In this document: positions 34,326-43,258 of the stretch, in pieces
Position numbering within the stretch: position 1 is the stretch's first letter
Layout of the letters: each line of letters opens with the position of its first letter
Assembly (NCBI RefSeq): GCF_000024605.1
Contig: NC_013385.1
Span: 124,001 to 188,000, forward strand
Reading direction: 5' to 3'
Length of the DNA stretch: 64,000 nt
DNA from: Ammonifex degensii KC4
GTDB taxonomy: Bacteria > Bacillota > Desulfotomaculia > Desulfotomaculales > Ammonificaceae
Notes under the pieces: model-generated
Told to the model about the DNA's origin: nothing
The model's input: the letters and a program-made list of their open reading frames with translations, nothing else
Databases searched by the model: none
Program-made: the position numbers and the translations under genes

Positions 34326-36097
34326 AGCTCTTAAGTGGCAACGAGGCCATAGCCCGAGGGGCCCACGAGGCGGGAGTTAAGGTGGCGGTGGCCTACCCGG
34401 GCACTCCCAGCACCGAGATTCTGGAGACCATCATTCGGCACTACCCGGAGATCTATGCGGAGTGGGCGGCCAACGAGAAGGTGGCGGTGGAGGTGGGAAT
34501 AGGGGCCTGCTTGGCCGGGGCCCGCACGCTGGTGGCTATGAAACACGTAGGGGTGAACGTGGCTGCTGATCCCCTGCTCACCCTGACTTACACCGGGGTG
34601 AACGCCGGTTTTGTCCTGGTTTCGGCCGATGATCCGGGGATGCACAGCTCGCAAAACGAGCAGGACAACCGGTTCTACGCCCGCTTCGCCCAAATACCTC
34701 TGCTCGAGCCGGCGGACAGCCAGGAGGCCAAGGATTTCACGAAGGCGGCTTTTGAAATAAGCGAGACTTTTGACACCCCGGTGCTTCTCCGGACCACCAC
34801 CCGGGTCTCTCACTCCAAGAGCCTGGTGAAGGAAGAAGAGCCGGTAATACCACCGACCAAAGAGTACCGTAAAGACTTTGGCAAGTACGCCGTGCTTCCA
34901 GCCCATGCTCGGGTTCTTCACGAAAAGGTGGAGAAACGCCGGGAGGAATTGCGGGAGTACGCCGAGACTTCCCCTCTCAACCGCATAGAATGGGGAGACA
35001 AGAGGATAGGTTTCATCACTTCTGGCATAGCCTACCAGTACGTGAAAGAGCTTTTCCCCTGGGCTTCGGTGCTTAAGCTGGGCCTGAGCTACCCCCTGCC
35101 CTTGAAGCTTATCCGCCAGTTTGCCCAGGAAGTGCAGAAGGTCATAGTGGTGGAGGAGCTGGAGCCGTTTCTGGAAGAGCAAATCTTGGCGGCGGGGATT
35201 AAAGTGCGGGGGAAGGAGCTGGTACCTAGGACAGGGGAGCTTTCCCCTGCACGATTGGCCTGGGGGCTTTCCCGGGATGAAGACTTAGTCCGCCTGGCCG
35301 AAGAGTACGGTACAAGGCTTGACTTCCCGCAAGGCGAAGAGAAGTTGCCGGTGCGGCCACCGGTTCTCTGTCCCGGCTGCCCCCACCGAGGGGTTTTTTA
35401 CGTCCTCAAAAAGATGAAGCTGGTGGTCACTGGCGACATAGGCTGCTACACTTTGGGCGGGCTTCCCCCGCTGGGAGCCATGGATACCTGCATCTGCATG
35501 GGGGCTTCTATAGGAATGGCGCACGGGCTGGTGAAGGCCGATCCGGAACTCGGCGGGCGCACGGTGGCAGTCATCGGCGACTCTACCTTTTTCCACACCG
35601 GTCTTCCTGCTTTGGCCAGTCTGGTCTATAACCGGGGTGCGGCCGTAGTTATTATCCTGGACAATCGCACCACCGCCATGACCGGACACCAAGACCATCC
35701 GGGGACGGGGAGAACGGCCAAAGGGGAGGAAACTCCGGCGCTGGATGCGGCCGAGGTGGCCCGGGTGCTGGGAGCAAGGTATGTGGAGGTGGTGGACCCT
35801 TATGACCTGCGGGCTGTGCACCGCGCGGTGGAGCAGGCCCTGCATTCTTCGCCGGCGGTGGTGGTGGCCCGGCGCCCCTGCGTCCTCTTAACCCGCCCTT
35901 CTCCTCGCCCCTTACCCTACCGGGAGGAGGTCTGCCGTGGATGCGGCCTTTGCCTGGAGCTGGGTTGCCCGGCACTGGCGCTGAAAGACAGGTCGCGCCG
36001 GAAGATAGTTATCGACCCTCTTCTTTGCGTGGGCTGTGGCCTTTGCGCCCAAGTCTGCCCCTTCGGGGCGTTGGAGGGAGGAGTTCATGGTAACTAA
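34322..36097 (+). CDS. iorA: Indolepyruvate ferredoxin oxidoreductase, alpha subunit
   Basis: The 591-residue protein combines a pyrimidine-binding domain ([28 protein letters not shown]), a TPP-binding domain ([29 protein letters not shown]) and two 4Fe-4S motifs at the end ([23 protein letters not shown]). It oxidatively decarboxylates aryl-pyruvates to aryl-acetyl-CoA and reduces ferredoxin. It lies between two paaK genes, with iorB next. Confidence 0.96.
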   Translation: MKLLSGNEAIARGAHEAGVKVAVAYPGTPSTEILETIIRHYPEIYAEWAANEKVAVEVGIGACLAGARTLVAMKHVGVNVAADPLLTLTYTGVNAGFVLVSADDPGMHSSQNEQDNRFYARFAQIPLLEPADSQEAKDFTKAAFEISETFDTPVLLRTTTRVSHSKSLVKEEEPVIPPTKEYRKDFGKYAVLPAHARVLHEKVEKRREELREYAETSPLNRIEWGDKRIGFITSGIAYQYVKELFPWASVLKLGLSYPLPLKLIRQFAQEVQKVIVVEELEPFLEEQILAAGIKVRGKELVPRTGELSPARLAWGLSRDEDLVRLAEEYGTRLDFPQGEEKLPVRPPVLCPGCPHRGVFYVLKKMKLVVTGDIGCYTLGGLPPLGAMDTCICMGASIGMAHGLVKADPELGGRTVAVIGDSTFFHTGLPALASLVYNRGAAVVIILDNRTTAMTGHQDHPGTGRTAKGEETPALDAAEVARVLGARYVEVVDPYDLRAVHRAVEQALHSSPAVVVARRPCVLLTRPSPRPLPYREEVCRGCGLCLELGCPALALKDRSRRKIVIDPLLCVGCGLCAQVCPFGALEGGVHGN

Positions 36098-36740
36098 CAT
36101 TTTGGTAGCGGGAGTAGGAGGCCAAGGGATTTTGCTCACCGGGAAGCTCATTGCCCAGGCGGCCTGCCTTGCCGGCTTTAAGGTAAAGACTTCGGAGATA
36201 CACGGGATGGCCCAGCGGGGCGGGAGCGTGGTCACCCACGTGCGCTACGGGCCGGAGGTTTACTCCCCAGTGATCTCCCCGGGCACCGCCGATTTCCTCC
36301 TAGCCTTTGAGAAGCTGGAGGGGAGGCGCTCCTTGCCGTTTCTCAAGCCCGGGGGCCTGGTCATCCTCAACGACTATGCCCTGCCTCCTTTGCCGGTGGC
36401 CATAGGGCTGGAGGCTTATCCCCCGGATACGGAGGAATACATAGCCCGGCGCTTTCCTCTTCTGCTCATAGACGCCTTGCGCGAGGCGCGCCTTTACGGC
36501 GGCGACCCCCGGACGGCCAACGTTCTGCTCACCGGGGTCTTGGCCGCTTTTACCGAGATTTCCCGGGAGATGTGGGAAGAAGCCCTGGAGCGGACCGTCC
36601 CCCCTCGCTTCTTGGACGGTAACAAACGAGCTTTTGCCCGCGGCTTCGAACTGGGAGCCGCTTACCAGCAGAAAATGGCAGAAGGAGTGGTAGACCGATG
36701 TGGAACCCCAAGGCGGAGTGCTTGTCCCGGGAGGAGCTAG
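36087..36740 (+). CDS. iorB: Indolepyruvate ferredoxin oxidoreductase, beta subunit
   Basis: I use ATG 36087 ([20 protein letters not shown]) after GGAGGGAGG; it overlaps iorA by 11 bases. The glycine-rich VGGQGILL start and [19 protein letters not shown] are typical of the gamma-domain subunit of this 2-oxoacid oxidoreductase group. The last 14 codons overlap the next paaK in another frame. About 217 residues. Confidence 0.94.
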   Translation: MVTNILVAGVGGQGILLTGKLIAQAACLAGFKVKTSEIHGMAQRGGSVVTHVRYGPEVYSPVISPGTADFLLAFEKLEGRRSLPFLKPGGLVILNDYALPPLPVAIGLEAYPPDTEEYIARRFPLLLIDALREARLYGGDPRTANVLLTGVLAAFTEISREMWEEALERTVPPRFLDGNKRAFARGFELGAAYQQKMAEGVVDRCGTPRRSACPGRS

Positions 36741-37996
36741 AAGAACTCAAGCTCGAGCGCCTCAAAAGTACGGTGCGCCATGCTTATGAGAACGTTCCCT
36801 TCTACCGCCGCAAGTTTCAAGAGGCAGGGATAAAGCCGGAAGACATAAGGTCTCTGGAGGATATCCGCCACCTTCCCTTCACCACCAAGGAGGACCTGCG
36901 CGAGAACTACCCCTTCGGCCTTTTCGCCGTGCCGCTCAAAGAAATTGTGCGCATTCATGCCTCCTCCGGCACCACCGGCAAGCCCACGGTGGTGGGCTAT
37001 ACGCGGGAAGATATCGAGGTCTGGTCAGAGGTCATGGCCCGCACGCTGGGGATGGCCAATGCCTCTTCCGAGGATGTGGTGCAGATCGCTTACGGCTACG
37101 GCCTCTTTACCGGCGGGCTGGGTGTGCACTACGGCGCGGAAAAGATAGGCTGCACGGTCATTCCCACTTCCGGGGGGAACACCAAGCGTCAGATCATGCT
37201 CATGCGGGACTTCGGCACCACCATCCTTTGCTGCACCCCTTCCTACGCCTGCTACCTGGCCGAGGTGATGGCGGAGCTAGGGGTAAGTCCCCGGGAGCTT
37301 AAACTCCGGGCCGGGCTTTTCGGGGCCGAGCCCTGGAGTGAGGGAATGCGCCGGGAGATCGAGAGCAATCTGGGGATAGAGGCTTTGGATATATACGGGC
37401 TTTCCGAGATCATAGGTCCCGGGGTGGCGGCGGAATGCCTCTGCAAAGAGGGCTTACACATCTGGGAGGACCACTTCCTTCCTGAAGTGATCGACCCGGC
37501 TACCGGCGAGCCGCTCCCTCCGGGCGAAGAAGGGGAGCTGGTCTTCACCACCCTCACCAAGCGGGGCTTTCCCGTGATCCGCTACCGCACCCGGGACATA
37601 TCATTTTTGCTGCCGGAGCCCTGTGCCTGCGGCCGGACGCACATACGCATGGGAAGGGTGAAGGGGCGCACCGACGACATGCTGATAATCCGGGGGGTGA
37701 ATGTCTTCCCCTCCCAGATCGAAGAGGTGCTCCTCTCCCTAGGCTATACCGAGCCCCACTATCTGCTGGTGGTGGATCGGGAAAGGCGCCTGGACGTTCT
37801 GGAGGTCTGGGTGGAGGTTTCGGAGGATATCTTCCGCGATGAAGTGCGGGGACTGGAAGAGCTGGAGGAAAAAATCCGGCGGGAGATAGAGGCAGTGCTG
37901 GGTATTGCGGTGAAGGTGCGGCTGGTGGAGCCCAAGACCATCCAGCGGAGCGAAGGGAAGGCCAAGCGGATCGTCGACAGGAGGGATCTGAAGTGA
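36698..37996 (+). CDS. paaK: Phenylacetate-CoA ligase, second copy
   Basis: The 432-residue paralogue of the gene at 33009 has [37 protein letters not shown] and [21 protein letters not shown]. Two ligases around one ior operon suggest different aryl or acyl substrates, or opposite directions of use. It begins at ATG 36698 inside the iorB end and overlaps the ACT gene by four bases. Confidence 0.94.
   Translation: MWNPKAECLSREELEELKLERLKSTVRHAYENVPFYRRKFQEAGIKPEDIRSLEDIRHLPFTTKEDLRENYPFGLFAVPLKEIVRIHASSGTTGKPTVVGYTREDIEVWSEVMARTLGMANASSEDVVQIAYGYGLFTGGLGVHYGAEKIGCTVIPTSGGNTKRQIMLMRDFGTTILCCTPSYACYLAEVMAELGVSPRELKLRAGLFGAEPWSEGMRREIESNLGIEALDIYGLSEIIGPGVAAECLCKEGLHIWEDHFLPEVIDPATGEPLPPGEEGELVFTTLTKRGFPVIRYRTRDISFLLPEPCACGRTHIRMGRVKGRTDDMLIIRGVNVFPSQIEEVLLSLGYTEPHYLLVVDRERRLDVLEVWVEVSEDIFRDEVRGLEELEEKIRREIEAVLGIAVKVRLVEPKTIQRSEGKAKRIVDRRDLK
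36842..36912 (+). repeat. 71-base identical tract shared by the two paaK genes, copy 2
   Basis: Identical to 33165-33235; it encodes [20 protein letters not shown] and the following residues. Confidence 0.95.
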
Positions 37997-38424
37997 CCGT
38001 CAAGCAGATTTCGGTCTTTCTGGAGAACAAGAGCGGGAGACTGGCGGCGGTGGCGCGCCTGCTCGCCTCGCGGGGGGTCAACATCCGGGCCTTATCCATT
38101 GCCGATACTTCCGACTTCGGCATCCTGCGCCTCATCGTGGACCGGCCGGAGGAAGCCTATCGTGCCTTGAAAGAAGAGGGTTTCACCGTATCCCTCACCG
38201 ACGTCCTGGCCGTGGCCGTGCCCGACCGTCCAGGCGGCTTAGCGCCGGCCCTAGAGGCTCTGAGTGAGGCTAACCTGAACATCGAGTACCTTTACGCCTT
38301 CGTGGCCCGGCATGCCGACCAGGCGCTGGTGCTTTTGAAGGTGAATGACCGCGAGCGGGCGGTTAAAGTACTTGAAGAGGCCGGCTTTAAGGTTCCTTCG
38401 CCTGATGAGATCTATTCTCTTTAA
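37993..38424 (+). CDS. Two-ACT-domain protein
   Basis: The 143-residue protein is two ACT repeats: [29 protein letters not shown] and then [30 protein letters not shown] domains bind amino acids and regulate enzymes. As last gene of paaK-ior-paaK it probably senses an aromatic or branched amino acid and controls the ligases, as seen by position in other anaerobes. There is no catalytic domain. It overlaps the convergent ytxC gene by 38 bases. Confidence 0.92.
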   Translation: MTVKQISVFLENKSGRLAAVARLLASRGVNIRALSIADTSDFGILRLIVDRPEEAYRALKEEGFTVSLTDVLAVAVPDRPGGLAPALEALSEANLNIEYLYAFVARHADQALVLLKVNDRERAVKVLEEAGFKVPSPDEIYSL

Positions 38425-39250
38425 GCTTTGGTACGGCGCAGAGGGAGCATCCTCTGCATTCCTTCAAGCGGAAGAGCCTGGTAAAGAGAGGAAGGGCTGT
38501 GCTGGAGGGAAAGTAACCGTGAAGGACGATCTGGCGCGCCCCCAGAAGAATAAGGGTGCCCAGGATCCAGTCCTCCGGCCCTTCCTCCTCCGGGAAATCG
38601 GAAGGGGAGAGGTAGGCCAGCTCTTTCCCCTTGCCGTCGCAGAGGAGGACGCCTCCTGCCGCGGTGCGGTAGCAGTGCACCCGGTGGTAGCTGGCGCCGT
38701 GGCGCTGCCGGAAGCTTGTTAAGAAATCCAGGAGTTCCTCGCTTTCCTGGTAGAAAAGCGCCTCATCCACCACTTCGTAGGCCAGGCGCGAGAGGGGAAG
38801 CCGCAGCTCTTTTAGCCGGAAGTAGAGGAAGCCTTCGAGATCAAGTTTTATGGACGAAGAGGAAGAGCGCAGGTAGGAGGATAAGCGCTCCGCGATAAGA
38901 GAACGAAAAGGGGCTAAGGAAGGGTTTTTCCTTCGGCTAGAGAGGGCTTCGCGTATCGCCTGCTGCAAGACGGGTGAGTTCGGCAGTTCACCCTCCCAGA
39001 GAGAGTGAAAATAAAGGGTTAGGCCGTGGCACAAGAAGAACTCCTCCAGGAAGCGGCCCAGGCGCAGCTTCACGTAGCGCCTCTCGCTCTCCGACCTGGC
39101 CTCCACCTTTACCCACAAAAGATCTCCTTCCTTGTCAGTGTCCAGGCGGCAGGGTATTCTTTCTTTCCGGAGCTGCTGCAGTTCCCGGGCTAGGCCCTCC
39201 CGAAGGATCTTTCGCAAAGGAGCACTTCTCAGGCGCAAAGCGATCTCCAA
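38387..39250 (-). CDS. ytxC: YtxC-like sporulation protein
   Basis: The 287-residue protein has IAERLSSYLRSSSSSIKLDLEGFLYFRLKE, LAYEVVDEALFYQESEELLDFLTSF, and a C-terminal CRGCSLCAVPK. These fit the YtxC family, found in spore-formers and of unclear function. It is transcribed toward the ACT gene and overlaps it by 38 bases. The start ATG 39250 follows GGAGGGAAAG. Confidence 0.8.
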   Translation of the reverse strand: MEIALRLRSAPLRKILREGLARELQQLRKERIPCRLDTDKEGDLLWVKVEARSESERRYVKLRLGRFLEEFFLCHGLTLYFHSLWEGELPNSPVLQQAIREALSSRRKNPSLAPFRSLIAERLSSYLRSSSSSIKLDLEGFLYFRLKELRLPLSRLAYEVVDEALFYQESEELLDFLTSFRQRHGASYHRVHCYRTAAGGVLLCDGKGKELAYLSPSDFPEEEGPEDWILGTLILLGARQIVLHGYFPSSTALPLFTRLFRLKECRGCSLCAVPKLKENRSHQAKEP

Positions 39251-39390
39251 GGGCTTTCCCTCCTTTGCGGTTTTTCTCGGCAGGGGAAGTTTACGGCGTA
39301 AGCCTTTATTTTATGCCTGGAGACTCTGGCACTCGGTGAGTTTAAGGGGGTATCATTTTAAGGAAACACTGATGGAGTCTTCGAGGGGGA

Positions 39391-40563
39391 TTGGTGGAAG
39401 TGGCGTTGGCCGATGAGGCTTTGGAGCTGCATCGCAAGTACCGGGGCAAGATAAAGGTGGAAAGCAAGATCCCGGTTAAGGACAAGCGCGATCTTTCCCT
39501 GGTCTATACCCCCGGCGTGGCGGCCCCTTCGGAGGAAATCGCCTCCCGGCGGGAGCTGGTCTACGAGTACACCGCCAAGGGGAATCTGGTGGCGGTGGTG
39601 ACCAACGGCACGGCCGTTTTAGGTTTGGGGAATATAGGACCAGAGGCCGCCCTGCCGGTTATGGAGGGAAAGGCGGTCCTTTTCAAGACCCTGGCGGGTG
39701 TTGATGCCTTTCCCATCTGCCTGGCCACCAGTGACCCGGCCGAGGTGGTGCAGGCGGTAAAGCTCTTAGCCCCTGCTTTTGGCGGTATCAACCTGGAGGA
39801 CATAGCCGCCCCGGACTGCTTCTTCATCGAAGAGAGGCTGAAGGAAGAGCTTGACATCCCGGTCTTCCACGACGACCAGCACGGCACAGCCATCGTGGTG
39901 GGGGCCGCTTTATTAAACGCCCTGAAGCTCACCGGGCGGCGCCCAGAAGAGATAAAAGTCGTGGTGATAGGGGCGGGGGCGGCGGGAATAGCGGTTACCT
40001 GGTTGTTGCACAGGCTGGGGGTGCGCCACCTGCTGGTCTGCGACCGGGAGGGGATCCTGGTGCCCGGCAGGACGAGTAACCCCTATAAGGAGGCCGTGGC
40101 CAAGCTCACCAATCCGGAGGGCAAAGCCGGGAACCTGGCGGAGGCTTTGCGAGGGGCGGACGTACTCATCGGCCTTTCCCGCGGGGGGATAGTTTCGCCG
40201 GAGATGGTGGCCGGCATGGCTCCCAATCCCATAGTCTTCGCCTTGGCCAATCCGGAGCCGGAGATAAGGCCGGAGCTGGCGAGGCAGGCAGGGGCGGCGG
40301 TAATAGCCACCGGCCGCTCTGACTACCCCAACCAGGTGAACAACGCTCTGGCCTTCCCCGGCGTTTTCCGGGGGGCTCTTGACGTCCGCGCACGGGAGAT
40401 AAACGAGGCCATGAAGCTGGCGGCCGTCAAGGCCATAGCAGAGCTGGTAGAAGACCTGCGGCCGGACTACATTATTCCTGACCCCTTTGATCCGCGGGTG
40501 GTGCCAGCGGTGGCGCGGGCGGTAGCGGAGGCAGCGCGGCAGACCGGAGTGGCTAGGATTTAA
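39391..40563 (+). CDS. NAD(P)-dependent malic enzyme
   Basis: The 390-residue protein has SLVYTPGVAAPSEEIA, TNGTAVLGLGNIGPEAALPVMEGKAVLFK, EDIAAPDCF, PVFHDDQHGTAIVV and a Rossmann motif VIGAGAAGIAV, all typical of short bacterial malic enzymes. It decarboxylates malate to pyruvate. TTG 39391 or GTG 39394 serve the GAGGGGG site; the next ORF on the other strand overlaps its end by 11 bases. Confidence 0.95.
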   Translation: MVEVALADEALELHRKYRGKIKVESKIPVKDKRDLSLVYTPGVAAPSEEIASRRELVYEYTAKGNLVAVVTNGTAVLGLGNIGPEAALPVMEGKAVLFKTLAGVDAFPICLATSDPAEVVQAVKLLAPAFGGINLEDIAAPDCFFIEERLKEELDIPVFHDDQHGTAIVVGAALLNALKLTGRRPEEIKVVVIGAGAAGIAVTWLLHRLGVRHLLVCDREGILVPGRTSNPYKEAVAKLTNPEGKAGNLAEALRGADVLIGLSRGGIVSPEMVAGMAPNPIVFALANPEPEIRPELARQAGAAVIATGRSDYPNQVNNALAFPGVFRGALDVRAREINEAMKLAAVKAIAELVEDLRPDYIIPDPFDPRVVPAVARAVAEAARQTGVARI

Positions 40564-41476
40564 CTTCTGCCCTCTTTTTCTCTGCCTCTTCTTCTTGCCA
40601 GGTACGGCAAAAGGTGCAGACGGGTGAGACCGAGGGAAAGCCGCAAACCAAGCAATTCACCCGCGGCGGGCGGGCAGCAGGGTCGACGAAGCGGTGGGCC
40701 TGCTGGGTGTAGCCTTCATAGAAGGCCCTTTTAAGCCCAGGCGATTTCTCTTCCAACATATTGAGCACCGCCTTGTAGCGCTTGAACTTGGCTTCGGCGG
40801 CGTAGGGGCACTGGGCGGTGGTGGGTTTAATCCCGTGGAGCTCGGCGAAAGCGAGAATTTCTTTTTCCCCCTGGAGAGCCAGGGGCTTTATTTTGCGGGC
40901 GAAGCCCGGCTCCGGCGGCAGGACAGGCAGTCCCTTGGCCAGGTAGTGGAGATCCCAGCGCGTCAAGTTGGCCAGCAGAGAAGCGGCCATGTCGTCCAGG
41001 GTGTGACCGGTGGCCAGAGCATAGGCGTTAACGGCCAGGGCGTATTCGTTCATGAGGTGGCGCTTGGTGACCCCGCACAAGGCGCAGATTCTTTCCTGCC
41101 GGCGGGCGACTTCGGGTATGGTCTTGCCGAACTTTTCTTTGAGGCTAAATACCTCCAAGGGGATCTCCTTTTCGCGACAAAAATCCTCCACCGCCCGGCG
41201 CGAGTCGAGCGAAAAATTATTCTCTTCGATTCCTAAATCGACAAAGAAGCCCAGCACCTCGTACCCTAGTCGCTTCAAAACAAAAGCCGTGACCAGGGAG
41301 TCCTTTCCTCCGGAGAGGGCCACCACCACCCGGGCGCCGGGGGGCAGCATCCGGTACTTCTTTATGGTGCGGCTTATCTGCCGGAGGAAGAAGGTGTCAA
41401 AATGTTCCTGGCAGAAGGCAGCGTTGTGGGCCGGCAACTTTATGAAAGCTGGACCTCCGCATACACGACACTTCAA
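40553..41476 (-). CDS. ttuA: TtuA/TtcA-type tRNA 2-thiolation ATP pyrophosphatase
   Basis: The protein has two zinc-binding ends, CRVCGGPAF...CQEHF at the start and CLVCGFPSVSPVCTFC at the end. Between them lies the PP-loop SGGKDSLV and the cluster cysteines CALCG and CPY, with a TGHTLDD motif. TtuA enzymes thiolate U54 of tRNA in thermophiles, which stabilises tRNA at high temperature; other members act at other sites. I prefer TTG 41476, three bases after GGAGGA, over ATG 41494. No ttuB-like sulfur carrier is next to it. Confidence 0.85.
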   Translation of the reverse strand: MKCRVCGGPAFIKLPAHNAAFCQEHFDTFFLRQISRTIKKYRMLPPGARVVVALSGGKDSLVTAFVLKRLGYEVLGFFVDLGIEENNFSLDSRRAVEDFCREKEIPLEVFSLKEKFGKTIPEVARRQERICALCGVTKRHLMNEYALAVNAYALATGHTLDDMAASLLANLTRWDLHYLAKGLPVLPPEPGFARKIKPLALQGEKEILAFAELHGIKPTTAQCPYAAEAKFKRYKAVLNMLEEKSPGLKRAFYEGYTQQAHRFVDPAARPPRVNCLVCGFPSVSPVCTFCRTWQEEEAEKKRAEVKS

Positions 41477-41627
41477 AGCTCCTCCGACCTCCATTCTATA
41501 AAAGTCTTGTCCTTCACTTTATTTTAGATTTTTAAAGGCTGTCTACCAAGCGGGCAAAGCTTCCTGGCTGCGCGTGTGCTTCCGGGACGGGAATGGACAA
41601 CTTAATTGAGTGGGCCGGAACGAATAA

Positions 41628-41657
41628 AAGGCGGCAACCCAGGAGGGTTGCCGCCTG
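41628..41657 (-). terminator. Intrinsic terminator after the yeiH-like gene
   Basis: Read on the minus strand, GGCGGCAACCC, loop TCCT, GGGTTGCCGCC is followed by TTTTATTC. It lies 20 bases after the gene end. Confidence 0.93.
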
Positions 41658-41676
41658 AAGCTTTGGAGAGCCGTTT

Positions 41677-43005
41677 TCACTTTATGGGCTGGGCAATTAT
41701 CCCGCCGAAGAAGAGATGGCTCAGAATAAAGCCCATGACCACGTTCACCAGCACCACGGTGGAAAAGGCGATTACCGGCTTTATCCCTTCCACCTTGAGG
41801 TCCTTGAAGCGGGTGTTGAGCCCGATGCAGAGGAAGGCCAGGGTGAAAAGCCAGGTCCTCAGCACGTTGAGGTTGCCTATCACGTGGGCATTGACAGCCG
41901 TCCCGTAGGTGCTGACCCAGTAGGTGGAGAGGAGGGAGGCCACCAGGAAGGCCAGGACGAACTTGGGGAAGCGCTCCCAGATGACGCCAACGCCGGGGCG
42001 TCCGGTTTCTCCCTGGCCGTTTCCCCAGCGAGTGACGGCCACGATGGCCAGGATGAAGGCCACTATGGCTACCATGACGTCACGGTTGAGCTTTACTAAG
42101 GTGAAGACCTGCACCGCCTTTTCCGACACCATGGCGGCTGCTGCCAGCCCAGCAGCGTCGGCCAGCTCCGAGCCGCCGATCCAGGCCCCGGCCACCACGT
42201 CATTAAGCCCCAGCAGGCGGGAAAGGGCAGGCAGAAGAAAGATGAGCCCTAGGGCATAAAGCACTACCAGGGAAGCTACGTACCCCACCTTTTTCTGGTC
42301 GGCCCCGATGGCGCAACCCACGGCTATGGCTGCCGAAACGCCGCATATGGAAGAACCGGCTCCCAGAACTGCAGCAAATTCCCGCTCTAGGCCGAGCTTC
42401 CGAGAGATGAGGAAGGCTGTTGTAAACCCGGTGGCGATTATGAGGGCCGCCTCTAGGAATCCCCATATGCCACCCTTTACAATAGTAGTGAAGGGCAGAG
42501 CGGCTCCTAGAAGGACGATACCCGTTTTGATGTAAAACTCGGTGTGGTCGCTAGCTGCGCGGAGCCAGCGGGGTAAGGGAAGGAGGTTACCGATTATAAG
42601 CCCTAGGACCAGCGACCAGAAGGGATATTCCAGCCCGTAGTGCTTCAACGTCTGCTGGCTGCCTAGGATCAGCACCAGAAAGGCTCCCAGGAACAGCACG
42701 GTAAATCCTGCTATATAGTGTAGTACATTTTCTCCCATAGCTCTGGCTGCTATGGTGGTAAGAACTGTTAGCAATGCGTATACCAGTATGTATGCCGGTA
42801 GGTTGCTAATTAGATGACCTACTAAATCTTTTTTGGGCCACTCTACCGGCATGGCGTTCTTAATGATATCAGGGTTGGCAAAGTGCGTTGCAAAGGCCAG
42901 AAATACCAGTAGCAGGAAAAAGATGCCCAGATAAACTGACCACCAATCCTCACTGGTGATGAAGGGGCTTTTCTTGGTAGCTGTCTTGCAGGCAATTTCG
43001 GCCAT
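41677..43005 (-). CDS. yeiH: YeiH-type (UPF0324) putative sulfate/sulfite exporter
   Basis: This 442-residue membrane protein has about 12 hydrophobic segments and family motifs: FWSLVLGLIIGN, FYIKTGIVLLGAALPF, LGAGSSICGVSAAIAV, SGEL-like IGGSELADAAG and TWLFTLAFLCIGLNTRF. The family is called putative sulfate exporter; the substrate is not proven. An N-terminal 100 residues with two extra spans precede the usual core, so it is longer than the 330-350 of YeiH. It is divergent from a sensor kinase, and a TauE/SafE permease lies beyond, so sulfur anions are a likely theme. The start ATG 43005 follows AAGGAGG. Confidence 0.88.
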   Translation of the reverse strand: MAEIACKTATKKSPFITSEDWWSVYLGIFFLLLVFLAFATHFANPDIIKNAMPVEWPKKDLVGHLISNLPAYILVYALLTVLTTIAARAMGENVLHYIAGFTVLFLGAFLVLILGSQQTLKHYGLEYPFWSLVLGLIIGNLLPLPRWLRAASDHTEFYIKTGIVLLGAALPFTTIVKGGIWGFLEAALIIATGFTTAFLISRKLGLEREFAAVLGAGSSICGVSAAIAVGCAIGADQKKVGYVASLVVLYALGLIFLLPALSRLLGLNDVVAGAWIGGSELADAAGLAAAAMVSEKAVQVFTLVKLNRDVMVAIVAFILAIVAVTRWGNGQGETGRPGVGVIWERFPKFVLAFLVASLLSTYWVSTYGTAVNAHVIGNLNVLRTWLFTLAFLCIGLNTRFKDLKVEGIKPVIAFSTVVLVNVVMGFILSHLFFGGIIAQPIK

Positions 43006-43195
43006 TACGTTCCGTACCTCCTTAGCCGTGATGGTTCTTGTTGTAGGTTGTTTCCTTTTGTTTCTTGTTTAGGCTTGTATCACCTCCTGGCAAGCTCTAT
43101 GTGCTAGTAGGAACATTCGTGTTGATAATAGCACATCTTTCTTACGATTGTTACGTCTGCTTCGTGAAGTAATTTTGTCATCTTGCCGACAATAA

Positions 43196-43209
43196 TACCC
43201 TTAAGGGTA
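43196..43209. promoter_or_regulatory. Palindrome with CTTAAG core upstream of the sensor kinase gene
   Basis: TACCCTTAAGGGTA is a perfect 14-base palindrome in the 200-base divergent gap between the transporter and kinase genes. A related palindrome lies before the TauE gene (47075). It may be an operator for the adjacent regulator; this is inferred. Confidence 0.4.
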
Positions 43210-43258
43210 AGTGAAGGAGGAATTGTCGAAAGGAAAGCGAAATCAAGAGCAGAGGGAG

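Noticed and set aside
43088-43105. A TGGCA...GC pattern upstream of the yeiH-like and kinase genes that looks like a sigma-54 promoter
   Set aside because: The distance between the GG and GC pairs is two bases too long on either strand, so it would not be read by RpoN.
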